Assembly: GCF_017315705.1 (NCBI RefSeq)
Contig: NZ_JAFLRF010000010.1
Span: forward strand, 96,780-160,779
Length of the DNA stretch: 64,000 nucleotides
Direction: 5' to 3'
Source of the DNA: Trinickia mobilis
Lineage (GTDB): Bacteria; Pseudomonadota; Gammaproteobacteria; Burkholderiales; Burkholderiaceae
Shown here: one piece after another, positions 18,116-27,098 of the stretch
Position numbering within the stretch: position 1 is the stretch's first letter
How the letters are laid out: each line of letters begins with the position of its first letter
Notes under the pieces: model-generated
Databases searched by the model: none
What the model was told of the DNA's origin: nothing
What the model saw: only the letters and a program-made list of their open reading frames with translations
Translations under genes and position numbers: made by a program

Positions 18116-18835
18116 TCAAACTGCCAGCAGCAGGAAAATCGCCGGCCGCTTGTGCAAATCGAGCGCAGGCGCCTTCTTCCATTCGGCGGCCGCGCGGCTG
18201 GCGATTGTTTCCGTATCGAGCGTCAAATCCACGGCGACACAAATCAGCGTCGACGGTGCGCAAGTCGCGATCAGCGTGTCGAGCAATGCCCGGTTGCGAT
18301 AGGGCGTCTCGATGAAAATCTGCGTCTGCTTCGCTTTGCGCGACTGCTGTTCCAGTTCGCGCAGGCGCTTCGCGCGTTCCGCCGCATCGACCGGCAAATA
18401 GCCGTGGAACGCGAAGCTCTGGCCGTTCAGGCCGGAAGCCATCAATGCGAGCAGGATCGAACTCGGACCGACGAGCGGCACGACTTTCACGCCGCGCTCG
18501 TGCGCCCGCCGCACCAGCAGCGCTCCGGGGTCGGCGACTGCCGGACAGCCGGCTTCGGAGACCAGCCCCGCGTCGGCGCCGTTCAGGATCGGGGCGAGCA
18601 GGCGGTCGATTTCGCCAGTGGGCGTATTGACGTTCAGCTCGCGAATCTCGATTTCCTGAATCGGCCGCTCAGTGCCGACTTTCTTCAAGAACGCGCGGGT
18701 CGTTTTCGCGTTTTCGCCGATGTAGTAGCCGAGCGTGCCGGCGCGTGCCTGCACGGCGGCGGGCAGCACGGCGGCGAGCGCGTCGGCGTCGCCTTCGCCG
18801 AGCGTATTCGGAATCAAATACAGGACGCCGTTCAT
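18116..18835 (-). CDS. RsmI-like SAM-dependent methyltransferase
   Basis: A 239-residue member of the tetrapyrrole methylase-type SAM enzymes related to RsmI, which methylates C1402 of 16S rRNA. Recognisable parts are [10 protein letters not shown] at the N terminus, [20 protein letters not shown] with the SAM-binding loop, [18 protein letters not shown] and FHGYLPVD. It is shorter than true RsmI (about 280-290), as in the second paralogue often found beside maf in beta-proteobacteria, so the exact target is uncertain. The ATG overlaps the maf stop (ATGA), so translation is coupled. Confidence 0.85.
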   Translation of the reverse strand: MNGVLYLIPNTLGEGDADALAAVLPAAVQARAGTLGYYIGENAKTTRAFLKKVGTERPIQEIEIRELNVNTPTGEIDRLLAPILNGADAGLVSEAGCPAVADPGALLVRRAHERGVKVVPLVGPSSILLALMASGLNGQSFAFHGYLPVDAAERAKRLRELEQQSRKAKQTQIFIETPYRNRALLDTLIATCAPSTLICVAVDLTLDTETIASRAAAEWKKAPALDLHKRPAIFLLLAV

Positions 18836-19452
18836 CGCGCACCTCGCAAGAGCGGATAGCCTGCCGCGCGCAGCATGCGCGTCAAGGCGATCAGCGGCAG
18901 GCCGATGAGCGCGGTCGGATCGTCGGAGTCGATCGCGTCGAGCAGCGCGATGCCGAGCCCTTCGGATTTGGCGCTGCCGGCACAGTCGTATGGCGCCTCG
19001 GCGCGTAAGTAAGCGTCGAGTTCGGCGTCCGGGAGGTCGCGAAACCGTACCCGCGTAATCACGTCTTCGACTTGGGCCGAGCCATCGCCGCTGTCGAGCA
19101 GGCACAGCGCGCTGTGGAATTCGACTTCGCGGCCGCGCATCGCTTGAAGCTGAGCGAGCGCATTTTCGTGCGTACCGGGCTTGCCGATCTGGTTGCCGTC
19201 GAACGTCGCGACCTGGTCCGAACCGATCACGAGTGCGCGGTGGCCGGCGTCGATGCCGAGTGCGGCCGCGCGCGCCTTCGCTTCGGCGAGCCGCAGCGCG
19301 GTGGCAGCCGGGGCCTCGCCCGCGAGCGGGGTTTCGTCGATGGCGGGCACGATCACCTCGTAGGGAAGGCGAAGGCGCTCGAGCAGTTCGCGGCGATAGC
19401 GGGAACTGGAGGCAAGAATCAGCCGCAACGGGCGATCGAGGGAGTCCGGCAT
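18832..19452 (-). CDS. Maf-family nucleoside triphosphate pyrophosphatase (YceF type)
   Basis: A 206-residue house-cleaning pyrophosphatase. The N-terminal [17 protein letters not shown] and the [18 protein letters not shown] loop with the catalytic aspartate match the YceF group, which hydrolyses 7-methyl-GTP. [30 protein letters not shown] is the conserved C-terminal block. The ATG at 19452 is preferred over an in-frame TTG at 19482. Its place opposite yceD-rpmF-plsX matches E. coli, where yceF lies next to yceD. Confidence 0.92.
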   Translation of the reverse strand: MPDSLDRPLRLILASSSRYRRELLERLRLPYEVIVPAIDETPLAGEAPAATALRLAEAKARAAALGIDAGHRALVIGSDQVATFDGNQIGKPGTHENALAQLQAMRGREVEFHSALCLLDSGDGSAQVEDVITRVRFRDLPDAELDAYLRAEAPYDCAGSAKSEGLGIALLDAIDSDDPTALIGLPLIALTRMLRAAGYPLLRGAR

Positions 19453-19523
19453 GGTCTGAAAGGCGGTTGGATAGGCAGGCAAAAGGGGCGTGCGGGCAGC
19501 GCGGTCGGCGCGCCCTTAAGTAT

Positions 19524-19552
19524 TTGACTCGTAAAGGTAAAGCAGATATGAT
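19524..19552 (+). promoter_or_regulatory. Sigma-70 promoter of the yceD-rpmF-fab cluster
   Basis: TTGACT (19524-19529), a 17-nt spacer and TATGAT (19547-19552) form a near-consensus promoter. Transcription would start near 19559, giving a leader of about 170 nt before yceD. The leader contains a perfect 14-base palindrome built from AGAAGG and CCTTCT (19590-19603). Confidence 0.75.
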
Positions 19553-19732
19553 GCTGGGCTTTTCATCGGTGTGCTATACGCGCGTGAGCAGAAGGTTCCT
19601 TCTCGGTTCGCCCTGAACGCCCGTCTGCAGTCTGCATGCCGATTAACCGGGCCAATAAATCGGACTAACCGGACGACTTGGCGCCAGGCTGAATTGGCCG
19701 GCCAAGAAATCCTCGCCGAAGCAGGAGCGCAC

Positions 19733-20371
19733 ATGACTGAACATCCTGGCAAACCTGCTGGCGCCGTCAACCCGCGTGATTTCGATGTCTTCGAATTTGC
19801 GCGAAGCGGGCGGCAGGCTGCGGGTGCTGTGCGCGTGTCGCAACTGCCGCGCATGTTAAACGAAGTCCCTGAGGAAGTGCCAGATCGCGACACCGCGTTC
19901 ACCTGGCAAGCCGAAGGTTCGACGCAGCCGGAATTGCAGGACGACGGCACCGAAGGGCAGCAGCCTTACCTGCGGATCGCCGTGCACGGGTCCGCATGGC
20001 TAGAATGTCAGCGCTGTCTCGCGCCGTATGAGCAGGCGTTCGATATCGATGCCACGTACCGGTTGGTGGCCACCGAAGAAGAAGCGGATGAATTCCCGCT
20101 CGACGACGATGAAGTCGAAGTGATCGTAGGCTCCCGCCAGTTCGATCTCGTCGACTTGATCGAAGAGGAGCTGCTGCTTGCTCTTCCGCTCGTGCCGAAG
20201 CATGACGTGTGTCCGCAGGTGCACGAGAGTCTCGTCTCGGGCGTAGGCGGCGCCGAAGACGACGAAGGCGGTGAGGATCAGGGTGAGGCGGACGGCGAAT
20301 CCGGTAAGCCAAACCCGTTTGCGGCGCTCGAAGCGCTAAAGCACGGTGGCCCCGGCGGCCGGAAGCACTGA
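19733..20371 (+). CDS. yceD: YceD (DUF177) family 23S rRNA accumulation protein
   Basis: A 212-residue acidic protein of the DUF177 family, known in E. coli to be needed for normal 23S rRNA levels and always linked to rpmF. The core has WLECQRCLAPYEQ (the conserved Cys-x2-Cys), then DEFPLDDDEVEVIVGSRQFDLVDLIEEELLLALPLVP, the family hallmark. The C-terminal part is acidic and low complexity (about residues 170-195) and ends NPFAALEALKHGG. GGAG lies before the ATG at 19733. The gene begins the lipid synthesis cluster and is followed by rpmF after 109 nt. Confidence 0.92.
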   Translation: MTEHPGKPAGAVNPRDFDVFEFARSGRQAAGAVRVSQLPRMLNEVPEEVPDRDTAFTWQAEGSTQPELQDDGTEGQQPYLRIAVHGSAWLECQRCLAPYEQAFDIDATYRLVATEEEADEFPLDDDEVEVIVGSRQFDLVDLIEEELLLALPLVPKHDVCPQVHESLVSGVGGAEDDEGGEDQGEADGESGKPNPFAALEALKHGGPGGRKH

Positions 20372-20410
20372 AGGCGTTGAACAGTTGCAGGAGTAGCGCG
20401 ATTGGGCGTC

Positions 20411-20426
20411 CTGGCCATTCGGCCAG
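20411..20426 (+). promoter_or_regulatory. Hairpin in the yceD-rpmF spacer
   Basis: CTGGCC (20411-20416) pairs perfectly with GGCCAG (20421-20426). Around it ATTGGGC (20401-20407) can pair with GCCCAAA further right (20434-20440), making a longer imperfect structure. Since yceD and rpmF are probably cotranscribed, this may be an mRNA processing or stability element. Confidence 0.35.
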
Positions 20427-20480
20427 TGGCTATGCCCAAATCGGGCTGTGTTAGAATTCGGAAAATTTTTAGGAGTTACC

Positions 20481-20660
20481 ATGGCAGTCCAACAAAACAA
20501 GAAGTCGCCGTCGAAACGCGGCATGCATCGCTCGCACGATTTCCTGAGCGCCGCGCCTTTGGCCGTCGAGCCGAGCACCGGTGAAGCGCATCTGCGTCAT
20601 CACATCAGCCCGAACGGCTACTATCGCGGCAAGAAAGTCGTCAAGACGAAGAACGACTAA
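20481..20660 (+). CDS. rpmF: Ribosomal protein bL32
   Basis: A 59-residue basic protein of the large ribosomal subunit. [20 protein letters not shown] and the tail [17 protein letters not shown] are diagnostic. It is the zinc-free form, without the Cys-x2-Cys pairs. A strong AGGAG precedes the ATG at 20481. It is linked to yceD upstream and plsX downstream as in most proteobacteria, and an intrinsic terminator follows, so only part of the transcripts may reach the fab genes. Confidence 0.97.
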   Translation: MAVQQNKKSPSKRGMHRSHDFLSAAPLAVEPSTGEAHLRHHISPNGYYRGKKVVKTKND

Positions 20661-20742
20661 TCGTTTCTGCGCGCGGCGCATACTGTATTCATCAGTGGTT
20701 TCGCGCGCGGCGATCGGTTCGCTTGACATTTTCCCGGCTCGG

Positions 20743-20775
20743 CAAAAAGGCGGCATTCAACTGCCGCTTTTTTGT
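20743..20775 (+). terminator. Intrinsic terminator between rpmF and plsX
   Basis: GCGGCA pairs with TGCCGC around TTCAAC, extended by an A run on the left and a six-T tract on the right (ending near 20773). It lies 23 nt before the plsX ATG. Because no good promoter is visible between it and plsX, it may act as a partial terminator that sets the ratio of ribosomal protein to lipid gene expression. A TTGACA at 20723-20728 has no good -10 partner. Confidence 0.75.
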
Positions 20776-20796
20776 GCCTGAAGTTCGTCGCACTCC

Positions 20797-21903
20797 ATGA
20801 CTATAAAGCTCACGATTGATTGCATGGGAGGCGACCACGGCCCGTCCGTGACCGTGCCCGCTGCCGTCAATTTCGTTCGTTCGCATCCCGATGCACAGTT
20901 GAGGCTCGTCGGCATCGAAACTGCGATTCGTGCCCAACTCAAGAAATGCAAGGCGCCGGATAATCCTGCGCTGATCGTTGTCTCCGCCTCGGAAGTGGTC
21001 GCGATGGACGACCCTGTCGAAGTCGCGCTTCGAAAGAAAAAAGACTCGTCGATGCGCGTCGCGCTCAACGGCGTCAAGGAAGAAGAAGCGCAGGCCTGTA
21101 TCTCTGCCGGCAACACCGGCGCGCTGATGGCCGTTTCCCGATATGTGCTGAAAACGCTGCCGGGCATCGAGCGCCCGGCGATCGCTTTTGCTCTGCCGAA
21201 TCCGACCGGCTACACGACGATGCTCGATCTGGGCGCCAACGTCGATTGCGAGCCGCAGCATCTGCTGCAATTCGCCGAGATGGGGCACGCCCTTGTCTCT
21301 GCGCTTGAAGGCAAGGAGCGGCCGACCATCGGCCTCCTTAACATCGGCGAAGAAGTCATCAAAGGCAATGAGACGATCAAGCGCGCAGGCGAACTGCTGC
21401 GCTCGAGCACGCTCAACTTTCACGGCAACGTCGAAGGCAACGACATCTATAAAGGCACGGTCGACGTGATAGTCTGCGATGGCTTTGTCGGCAATGTCGC
21501 GCTGAAGACGTCGGAAGGTCTCGCGCAAATGCTTGCGGAGATCATCCGCGAGGAATTCGGGCGCTCGCTCCTCACCAAGGTGATGGCGGTGCTTGCGATG
21601 CCGGTATTGATGCGCTTCAAGAAGCGCGTCGACCATCGACAATATAACGGCGCCGCGCTGCTCGGCCTGCGCGGTCTCGTGATCAAGAGTCACGGTTCGG
21701 CGGATGCCTATGCATTTGAGTGGGCAATCAAACGCGGGTATGATGCCGTCAAAAACGGCGTGCTGGAGCGCCTCGTGCGCGCGATGGAAGAGAACGCGTC
21801 CCCCCTCGAACAGGCGGCGCGCGACGCAAACGGTGCGGGTTACGCAAGCCCCCCCGCCGGTCAGCCAGCCGAGCCCTACGCTGCGCTATCCTCGAAGGCA
21901 TAA
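20797..21903 (+). CDS. plsX: Phosphate acyltransferase PlsX
   Basis: Converts acyl-ACP to acyl-phosphate for PlsY, an early step of phospholipid synthesis, at the inner face of the membrane. The 368 residues start with [17 protein letters not shown]. They contain [13 protein letters not shown]-type sequence ([17 protein letters not shown]), [11 protein letters not shown] and [17 protein letters not shown], all family markers. The stop TAA overlaps the fabH ATG, so translation is probably coupled. The proline-rich C-terminal tail is not conserved. Confidence 0.95.
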   Translation: MTIKLTIDCMGGDHGPSVTVPAAVNFVRSHPDAQLRLVGIETAIRAQLKKCKAPDNPALIVVSASEVVAMDDPVEVALRKKKDSSMRVALNGVKEEEAQACISAGNTGALMAVSRYVLKTLPGIERPAIAFALPNPTGYTTMLDLGANVDCEPQHLLQFAEMGHALVSALEGKERPTIGLLNIGEEVIKGNETIKRAGELLRSSTLNFHGNVEGNDIYKGTVDVIVCDGFVGNVALKTSEGLAQMLAEIIREEFGRSLLTKVMAVLAMPVLMRFKKRVDHRQYNGAALLGLRGLVIKSHGSADAYAFEWAIKRGYDAVKNGVLERLVRAMEENASPLEQAARDANGAGYASPPAGQPAEPYAALSSKA

Positions 21904-22892
21904 TGGCTCAATCGAAAATTTATTCCCGCGTGCTCGGCACGGGCAGTTATCTGCCGCCTGGGCGAGTCACGAATCAGGAGTTGGCGGACCGTCTCGCCGA
22001 CAACGGCATCGAAACGAGTGACGAATGGATCGTCGCCCGCACGGGCATCCATGCGCGTCATTTTGCCGAACCCAATGTGACGACGAGCGATCTCGCGCTG
22101 ATCGCCTCGCAACGCGCGATCGAAGCGGCTGACATCGACCCGCAATCGATCGATCTCATCATCGTCGCCACGTCCACGCCCGACTTCGTCTTTCCGAGTT
22201 CGGCGTGCCTGCTGCAGAACAAGCTCGGAATCAAGAACAACGGCGCCGCGTTCGACGTGCAGGCCGTGTGTTCCGGCTTCGCTTATGCGCTTTCGACGGC
22301 CGACAACTTCATCCGCAGCGGTCAGCACCGCACGGCGCTTGTCGTGGGCGCGGAGACGTTCTCGCGCATTCTCGACTTCACCGACCGCACGACCTGCGTG
22401 CTGTTCGGCGACGGCGCCGGCGCCGTACTGATGCAAGCGTCCGACGAGCCGGGCGTGCTCGCGAGTGCGCTGCACGCCGACGGCAGCTACTCGGGCATCC
22501 TCTGCACGCCCGGGCACGTGAACGGCGGCGTCATTGCAGGCAGCGCGTTCCTCCACATGGACGGGCAGGCGGTGTTCAAGCTCGCCGTCAACGTGCTCGA
22601 GAAAGTGGCGATCGAAGCGCTGCACAAGGCGGACCTGGCTCCGGAACAGGTCGATTGGCTGATTCCGCACCAGGCCAATATCCGTATCATGACTAGCACC
22701 TGCCGCAAGCTCGGTTTGCCGCAGGAGCGGATGGTCGTCACGGTGGGCGAGCACGGCAATACGTCGGCGGCGTCCATTCCGCTTGCGCTGGACGTCGCCG
22801 TGCGCGACGGGCGCATCAAGCGCGGGCAGAACGTGCTGATCGAAGGCGTCGGCGGCGGCTTCACCTGGGGTGCGTCCGTCATTCGCTATTGA
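21903..22892 (+). CDS. fabH: 3-oxoacyl-ACP synthase III FabH
   Basis: Starts fatty acid synthesis by condensing acetyl-CoA with malonyl-ACP. The 329 residues carry the Cys-His-Asn triad: C123 in [14 protein letters not shown], histidine in [10 protein letters not shown] and asparagine in [12 protein letters not shown]. The N terminus with [16 protein letters not shown] and the end [10 protein letters not shown] are typical. It follows plsX with a one-base overlap, and fabD follows after 78 nt. Confidence 0.96.
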   Translation: MAQSKIYSRVLGTGSYLPPGRVTNQELADRLADNGIETSDEWIVARTGIHARHFAEPNVTTSDLALIASQRAIEAADIDPQSIDLIIVATSTPDFVFPSSACLLQNKLGIKNNGAAFDVQAVCSGFAYALSTADNFIRSGQHRTALVVGAETFSRILDFTDRTTCVLFGDGAGAVLMQASDEPGVLASALHADGSYSGILCTPGHVNGGVIAGSAFLHMDGQAVFKLAVNVLEKVAIEALHKADLAPEQVDWLIPHQANIRIMTSTCRKLGLPQERMVVTVGEHGNTSAASIPLALDVAVRDGRIKRGQNVLIEGVGGGFTWGASVIRY

Positions 22893-22970
22893 CGCGGCTA
22901 CGCGTGGGCGCCGGCTGTGGTGCCGCAGCGTGCGGTCATCCGGATTCGAATTCACCAAATTGGGGACGAT

Positions 22971-23903
22971 ATGAAATTTGCGTTCGTTTTTCCTGGGCAA
23001 GGCTCGCAGTCGGTCGGCATGCTCGACGCATTTGCCGATCACGCCATCGTGCGCGAGACCGTTCAGGAAGCGTCCGACGCAATTAATCAGGATCTCGGCA
23101 AACTGATTGCCGAAGGTCCGGCCGACGATCTGAATCTCACGACGAATACCCAGCCTGTCATGCTCACTGCCGCCTACGCGTGCTATCGCGTGTGGCAACA
23201 GGCGGGCGGTCCGGCGCCGTCGATCGTCGCGGGGCATAGCCTCGGCGAATATACGGCGCTCGTGGCGGCAGGTGCGCTGCAGTTTCGAGATGCGGTGCCG
23301 CTCGTGCGCTTTCGCGCACAGGCGATGCAGACGGCCGTGCCGGTCGGCGTCGGCGGCATGGCGGCGATTCTCGGTCTCGACGACGATGCCGTTCGTGCGG
23401 CTTGTGCAGAAGCGTCGAGCGAAGGCGTCGTCGAAGCGGTCAATTTCAACGCGCCGGCCCAAGTCGTGATCGCGGGTGATAAGGCCGCGGTCGAGAAAGC
23501 GTGCGAAATCGCCAAGGCAAAGGGCGCCAAACGCGCGCTGCCGCTGCCGGTTTCCGCGCCGTTCCATTCGTCGCTGCTCAAGCCGGCGTCCGATCAACTG
23601 CGCGAATACCTGGCAGGCGTCGAAGTCAGCGTGCCGCAGATCCCGGTCGTCAATAACGTCGACGTCGCCCAGGTTGCCGAGCCGGCGGCGATCAAGGACG
23701 CGCTGGTGCGCCAGGCTGCCGGCGCGGTGCGCTGGGTCGAATGCGTGCAGGCCATCGCCAAAGGGGGCGTGACGCACGTGATCGAATGCGGTCCGGGCAA
23801 GGTGCTCGCGGGGTTGACGAAGCGGATCGACGGCAACTTGATTGGGGGCGCAATCACCGATCCGGCATCGCTCGACGAAACGCTCAAGCTCGTAACCGCT
23901 TGA
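22971..23903 (+). CDS. fabD: Malonyl-CoA:ACP transacylase FabD
   Basis: Moves malonyl groups from CoA to acyl carrier protein. The 310 residues start with FAFVFPGQGSQSVGM. The catalytic serine is S90 in AGHSLGEYTAL and the catalytic histidine lies in VSAPFHSSLL. GGGGACG precedes the ATG at 22971; an in-frame upstream start (22917) is in the non-conserved spacer. The gene sits in the usual fabH-fabD-fabG-acpP-fabF order. Confidence 0.96.
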   Translation: MKFAFVFPGQGSQSVGMLDAFADHAIVRETVQEASDAINQDLGKLIAEGPADDLNLTTNTQPVMLTAAYACYRVWQQAGGPAPSIVAGHSLGEYTALVAAGALQFRDAVPLVRFRAQAMQTAVPVGVGGMAAILGLDDDAVRAACAEASSEGVVEAVNFNAPAQVVIAGDKAAVEKACEIAKAKGAKRALPLPVSAPFHSSLLKPASDQLREYLAGVEVSVPQIPVVNNVDVAQVAEPAAIKDALVRQAAGAVRWVECVQAIAKGGVTHVIECGPGKVLAGLTKRIDGNLIGGAITDPASLDETLKLVTA

Positions 23904-23986
23904 GTTGCGCTTGAGTTGCATCAAGCAACATTAACAATCGGTCGGCCAGAATCCAATCCGCCCGAAAGTAGGCAATTCGGACAAAC

Positions 23987-24736
23987 ATGGGAAAGACTCT
24001 CGATAAGCAGATCGCGATCGTGACGGGTGCGTCGCGCGGTATCGGCCGCGCGATCGCCCTGGAACTGGCGCGTCAAGGCGCGACCGTGATCGGCACGGCG
24101 ACGAGCGAAGCCGGCGCGAACGGCATCGGAGAAGCCTTCGCGAGCGAAGGGCTCACGGGCCGTGGCGTAGTGCTCAACGTCAACGATGCAGCGGCGGTGG
24201 AAGCGCTCATCGATTCGACGGTGAAAGAATTCGGCGCTCTGAACGTGCTCGTCAACAACGCGGGCATCACGCAGGATCAGTTGACGATGCGCATGAAGGA
24301 CGACGATTGGGACGCGGTGATCGACACCAACCTCAAGGCCGTCTTCCGCCTGTCGCGCGCGGTGCTGCGTCCGATGATGAAGGCGCGCGGCGGCCGGATT
24401 ATCAACATCACGTCGGTAGTGGGCTCGGCCGGCAATCCAGGCCAAGCCAACTATGCGGCCGCGAAGGCCGGCGTGGCAGGGATGACGCGTGCGCTCGCGC
24501 GCGAAATTGGCAGCCGCGGCATTACCGTGAATTGCGTCGCGCCGGGCTTCATCGATACCGACATGACGAAGGTTCTGCCGGAAGAGCAGCAAACCGCGCT
24601 GAAGGCGCAAATTCCGCTGGGCCGCCTGGGCAGCCCGGACGACATCGCGCACGCCGTCGCGTTCCTTGCCTCGCCGCAGGCCGGGTACATCACCGGCACG
24701 ACGCTGCATGTGAACGGCGGCATGTTCATGTCGTAA
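23987..24736 (+). CDS. fabG: 3-oxoacyl-ACP reductase FabG
   Basis: NADPH-dependent reduction of 3-ketoacyl-ACP. The 249-residue short-chain dehydrogenase has the cofactor motif TGASRGIGRAIA near the N terminus and NNAG further on. The catalytic serine 143 is in NITSVVG, with tyrosine 156 and lysine 160 in NYAAAKAG. The C-terminal ITGTTLHVNGGMFMS is typical of FabG. It follows fabD after 83 nt. Confidence 0.96.
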   Translation: MGKTLDKQIAIVTGASRGIGRAIALELARQGATVIGTATSEAGANGIGEAFASEGLTGRGVVLNVNDAAAVEALIDSTVKEFGALNVLVNNAGITQDQLTMRMKDDDWDAVIDTNLKAVFRLSRAVLRPMMKARGGRIINITSVVGSAGNPGQANYAAAKAGVAGMTRALAREIGSRGITVNCVAPGFIDTDMTKVLPEEQQTALKAQIPLGRLGSPDDIAHAVAFLASPQAGYITGTTLHVNGGMFMS

Positions 24737-24834
24737 CGAAATTCGTTTATTATCCGCGCCTTGGTACGTTCGCGAGAACGCTTGGCGCTTGCCTGACCAC
24801 GAACCTCGTGCGCGCTTTTTTGCCTGGGCAAACC

Positions 24835-24843
24835 TGATAAAAT
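24835..24843 (+). promoter_or_regulatory. Extended -10 promoter of acpP
   Basis: TG (24835-24836), one base, then TAAAAT (24838-24843) forms an extended -10 element. It would start transcription about 36 nt before the acpP ATG. No good -35 box is present, as is common with extended -10 promoters. Separate transcription of acpP fits its need for high abundance. Confidence 0.55.
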
Positions 24844-24885
24844 GCGCGCACTCGTATTTTTGAACTTCTTTCCCTCGGAGGGGTA

Positions 24886-25125
24886 ATGGACAATATCGAA
24901 CAGCGCGTCAAGAAGATCGTCGCAGAACAACTGGGCGTTGCCGAAGCTGATATCAAGTACGAATCGTCGTTCGTGGACGACCTCGGCGCAGACTCGCTGG
25001 ATACCGTCGAGCTCGTGATGGCGCTGGAAGACGAATTCGGTATGGAAATTCCGGATGAAGAAGCCGAAAAGATCACGACCGTCCAGCAAGCGATCGACTA
25101 CGCTCGCGCCAACGTCAAGGCGTAA
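24886..25125 (+). CDS. acpP: Acyl carrier protein
   Basis: A 79-residue acidic four-helix carrier of acyl chains in fatty acid synthesis. Serine 37 in [12 protein letters not shown] receives the 4'-phosphopantetheine arm, added by AcpS, whose gene is in this window. A strong GGAGGGG site precedes the ATG. It has its own promoter candidate upstream and a large terminator-like hairpin downstream, so it can be expressed above the other fab genes. Confidence 0.98.
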   Translation: MDNIEQRVKKIVAEQLGVAEADIKYESSFVDDLGADSLDTVELVMALEDEFGMEIPDEEAEKITTVQQAIDYARANVKA

Positions 25126-25217
25126 GGACGATTTACGCGCTCGTTGCCGCGTTGGCTGCGTTAGACGCGTTGACACGTTGGATGCTGACGCAGGTGCCGC
25201 GCGGGTGCCGAACTAAC

Positions 25218-25270
25218 AGCCACAGGGCTCACAGGGCAATTTCCTGTGGCCGCTGTGGCTTTTGCTTTTG
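25218..25270 (+). terminator. Nested-hairpin terminator or attenuator between acpP and fabF
   Basis: AGCCACAG (25218-25225) pairs with CTGTGGCT (25253-25260). Within that, CACAGG (25230-25235) pairs with CCTGTG (25243-25248). T-rich sequence follows the outer stem. Placed 25 nt before the fabF start, it would end most acpP transcripts and let a fraction read through into fabF. Confidence 0.75.
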
Positions 25271-25294
25271 TCATTCTATGGAAAAGGGGTTACC

Positions 25295-26533
25295 GTGAGC
25301 CGCCGTCGTGTTGTTGTTACAGGCCTCGGGCTGATTTCGCCTGTTGGCAATAATGTTGCTGACGGCTGGGCCAATTTGGTGGCCGGCAAGTCCGGCATTG
25401 CCAACATCACGAAGTTCGACGCAACGAACTTCTCGACCCGCTTCGCCGGCGAGGTCAAGGGCTTCAACATCGAAGACTACATCCCGGCCAAGGAAGCGCG
25501 CCATATGGATACATTCATCCATTATGGCGTGGCCGCGGGCATCCAGGCGATGCAGGACAGCGGCTTCGAAGTCACCGAAGAGAATGCGGAGCGTGTCGGC
25601 GTGGTCGTCGGCTCCGGCATCGGGGGCCTGCCGATGATCGAAGTCACGCAGACGGAGTTGCTCAATCGCGGCCCGCGTCGCATTTCGCCGTTCTTCGTGC
25701 CGGCATCGATCATCAACATGATCTCGGGCCATCTGTCGATCAAATTCGGCATCAAAGGCCCGAACTTGGCGATCGTTACTGCGTGTACGACCGGCCTGCA
25801 TTGCATCGGCGAAGCATCGCGCCTGATCGAATACGGCGATGCCGACGTGATGATCGCGGGCGGCGCGGAATCGACCGTCTCGCCGCTCGGCATCGGCGGG
25901 TTCGCGGCGGCGCGCGCGCTGTCGCAGCGCAATGACGATCCCGCGACGGCGAGCCGTCCGTGGGACAAGGACCGCGATGGCTTCGTGCTCGGCGAAGGCG
26001 CCGGCGTGATGGTGCTCGAGGAGTACGAGCATGCGAAGGCTCGTGGCGCGAAGGTCTATGCGGAAATCTCGGGCTACGGGATGAGCGGCGACGCCTACCA
26101 CATGACCGCGCCGCTGGAAGACGGCGACGGCGCCCGCCGATGCATGCTGGCCGCGTTGAAGAACGCCGGCATCAACGGCGATCAGGTGAACTACCTGAAC
26201 GCACATGGTACGTCGACGCCGCTCGGCGATCTGGCTGAGACGACCGGCATCAAGCGCGCGTTCGGCGATCACGCGACGAAGGTGGTCGTGAACTCGACGA
26301 AATCAATGACCGGGCACCTGCTCGGCGGCGCGGGCGGGCTGGAATCGGTGTTCACCGTGCTGGCCGTGCATCACCAGGTCTCGCCGCCGACCATCAACAT
26401 CTTCAATCAAGATCCGGAGTGCGATCTCGACTACTGCGCCAATACGGCGCGGGAGATGAAGATCGACGTCGCGCTGAAGAACTCGTTCGGGTTCGGCGGC
26501 ACGAACGGCACGCTGGTGTTCAAGCGCGTCTGA
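25295..26533 (+). CDS. fabF: 3-oxoacyl-ACP synthase II FabF
   Basis: Elongating condensing enzyme of fatty acid synthesis. Starting from the GTG at 25295 gives 412 residues, matching the usual length. The GTG is preceded by AAAAGGGG, and the conserved [17 protein letters not shown] follows at once. The catalytic cysteine is C164 in [10 protein letters not shown], with histidines in [11 protein letters not shown] and [16 protein letters not shown] six-codon ATG mini-frame (25278-25298) overlaps the GTG out of frame. The YgfX-like gene starts four bases after the stop. Confidence 0.96.
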   Translation: MSRRRVVVTGLGLISPVGNNVADGWANLVAGKSGIANITKFDATNFSTRFAGEVKGFNIEDYIPAKEARHMDTFIHYGVAAGIQAMQDSGFEVTEENAERVGVVVGSGIGGLPMIEVTQTELLNRGPRRISPFFVPASIINMISGHLSIKFGIKGPNLAIVTACTTGLHCIGEASRLIEYGDADVMIAGGAESTVSPLGIGGFAAARALSQRNDDPATASRPWDKDRDGFVLGEGAGVMVLEEYEHAKARGAKVYAEISGYGMSGDAYHMTAPLEDGDGARRCMLAALKNAGINGDQVNYLNAHGTSTPLGDLAETTGIKRAFGDHATKVVVNSTKSMTGHLLGGAGGLESVFTVLAVHHQVSPPTINIFNQDPECDLDYCANTAREMKIDVALKNSFGFGGTNGTLVFKRV

Positions 26534-26537
26534 GTAT

Positions 26538-26996
26538 TTGACGAGCGATCTGCAAGTTGAGTCCTCAAGCGGAACGCCGCAGCCTGTGGTGCTGCGGCGT
26601 TCCCTCGCGCTGCGTGCGGCAATGGCGGTGTTCGCATTGATCGCTTCCTGCGCTGTCTATAACGTGGCCGCGCCTCACTGCGGCATCGGGCAAGCCGTCT
26701 GGCTCGCCGCGGTCACCCTCTCGCTGATGACGCTGGGCATGCTCGCTCATGAGCGGCGGCAGCCTGCCGTGCTTAAAATCGGGCCGGATGGGATCGTGAC
26801 CTTGAGCCATGCTGGCGCGGTGATGCTTGCCGGCCGTATCGTCGGCTTTTCGCAGTGGACGGGCCTCCTTCTCGTGCTGGCCGTTGTCGGCCGAGACGAA
26901 AAAGGGGCGATCCGCCCGCTGTTGATTCCGGCCGATTCGCTGCCATCCGATTCGTTCCGCGAACTGGCCGTGAAGGCCCGCCATGGCGCGCGTTGA
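26538..26996 (+). CDS. YgfX/CptA-like membrane protein between fabF and rpoE
   Basis: A 152-residue protein with two neighbouring membrane helices near the N terminus (about residues 24-46 and 51-68) and a C-terminal soluble domain. The latter includes WTGLLLVLAVVGRDEKGAIRPLLIPADSLPSDSFRELAVKARH. This plan, and the position next to rpoE, resemble the YgfX (CptA) family, but identity is uncertain. The start is a TTG four bases after the fabF stop, with no strong ribosome binding site. The next ATG lies inside the first helix. Cotranscription with fabF is likely. Confidence 0.6.
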   Translation: MTSDLQVESSSGTPQPVVLRRSLALRAAMAVFALIASCAVYNVAAPHCGIGQAVWLAAVTLSLMTLGMLAHERRQPAVLKIGPDGIVTLSHAGAVMLAGRIVGFSQWTGLLLVLAVVGRDEKGAIRPLLIPADSLPSDSFRELAVKARHGAR

Positions 26997-26997
26997 G

Positions 26998-27058
26998 CTG
27001 TAACGACTGTAACGGCTGTTACGCGCGTAACGTCGGGCGATCACGGGGACGTTACAAT
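26998..27058 (+). promoter_or_regulatory. GTAACG repeat array and presumed rpoE promoter
   Basis: Four consecutive nine-base units with a GTAACG or GTTACG core run from 26998 to 27033. Inside them is a perfect 14-base palindrome, GTTACGCGCGTAAC (27018-27031). GTAACGTC (27027-27034) is also inverted-repeated by GACGTTAC (27048-27055), and that arm overlaps a TACAAT -10 box (27053-27058). No good -35 box is present. The layout looks like a multi-site operator over the rpoE promoter. Confidence 0.5.
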
Positions 27059-27098
27059 ATCGCTCCGCGGGGCACTTCTCAGTGAACGGATTTATCAG

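Noticed and set aside
21876-23924. Open frame of 682 codons antisense to fabH and fabD
   Set aside because: Shadow frame opposite two fully supported enzymes.
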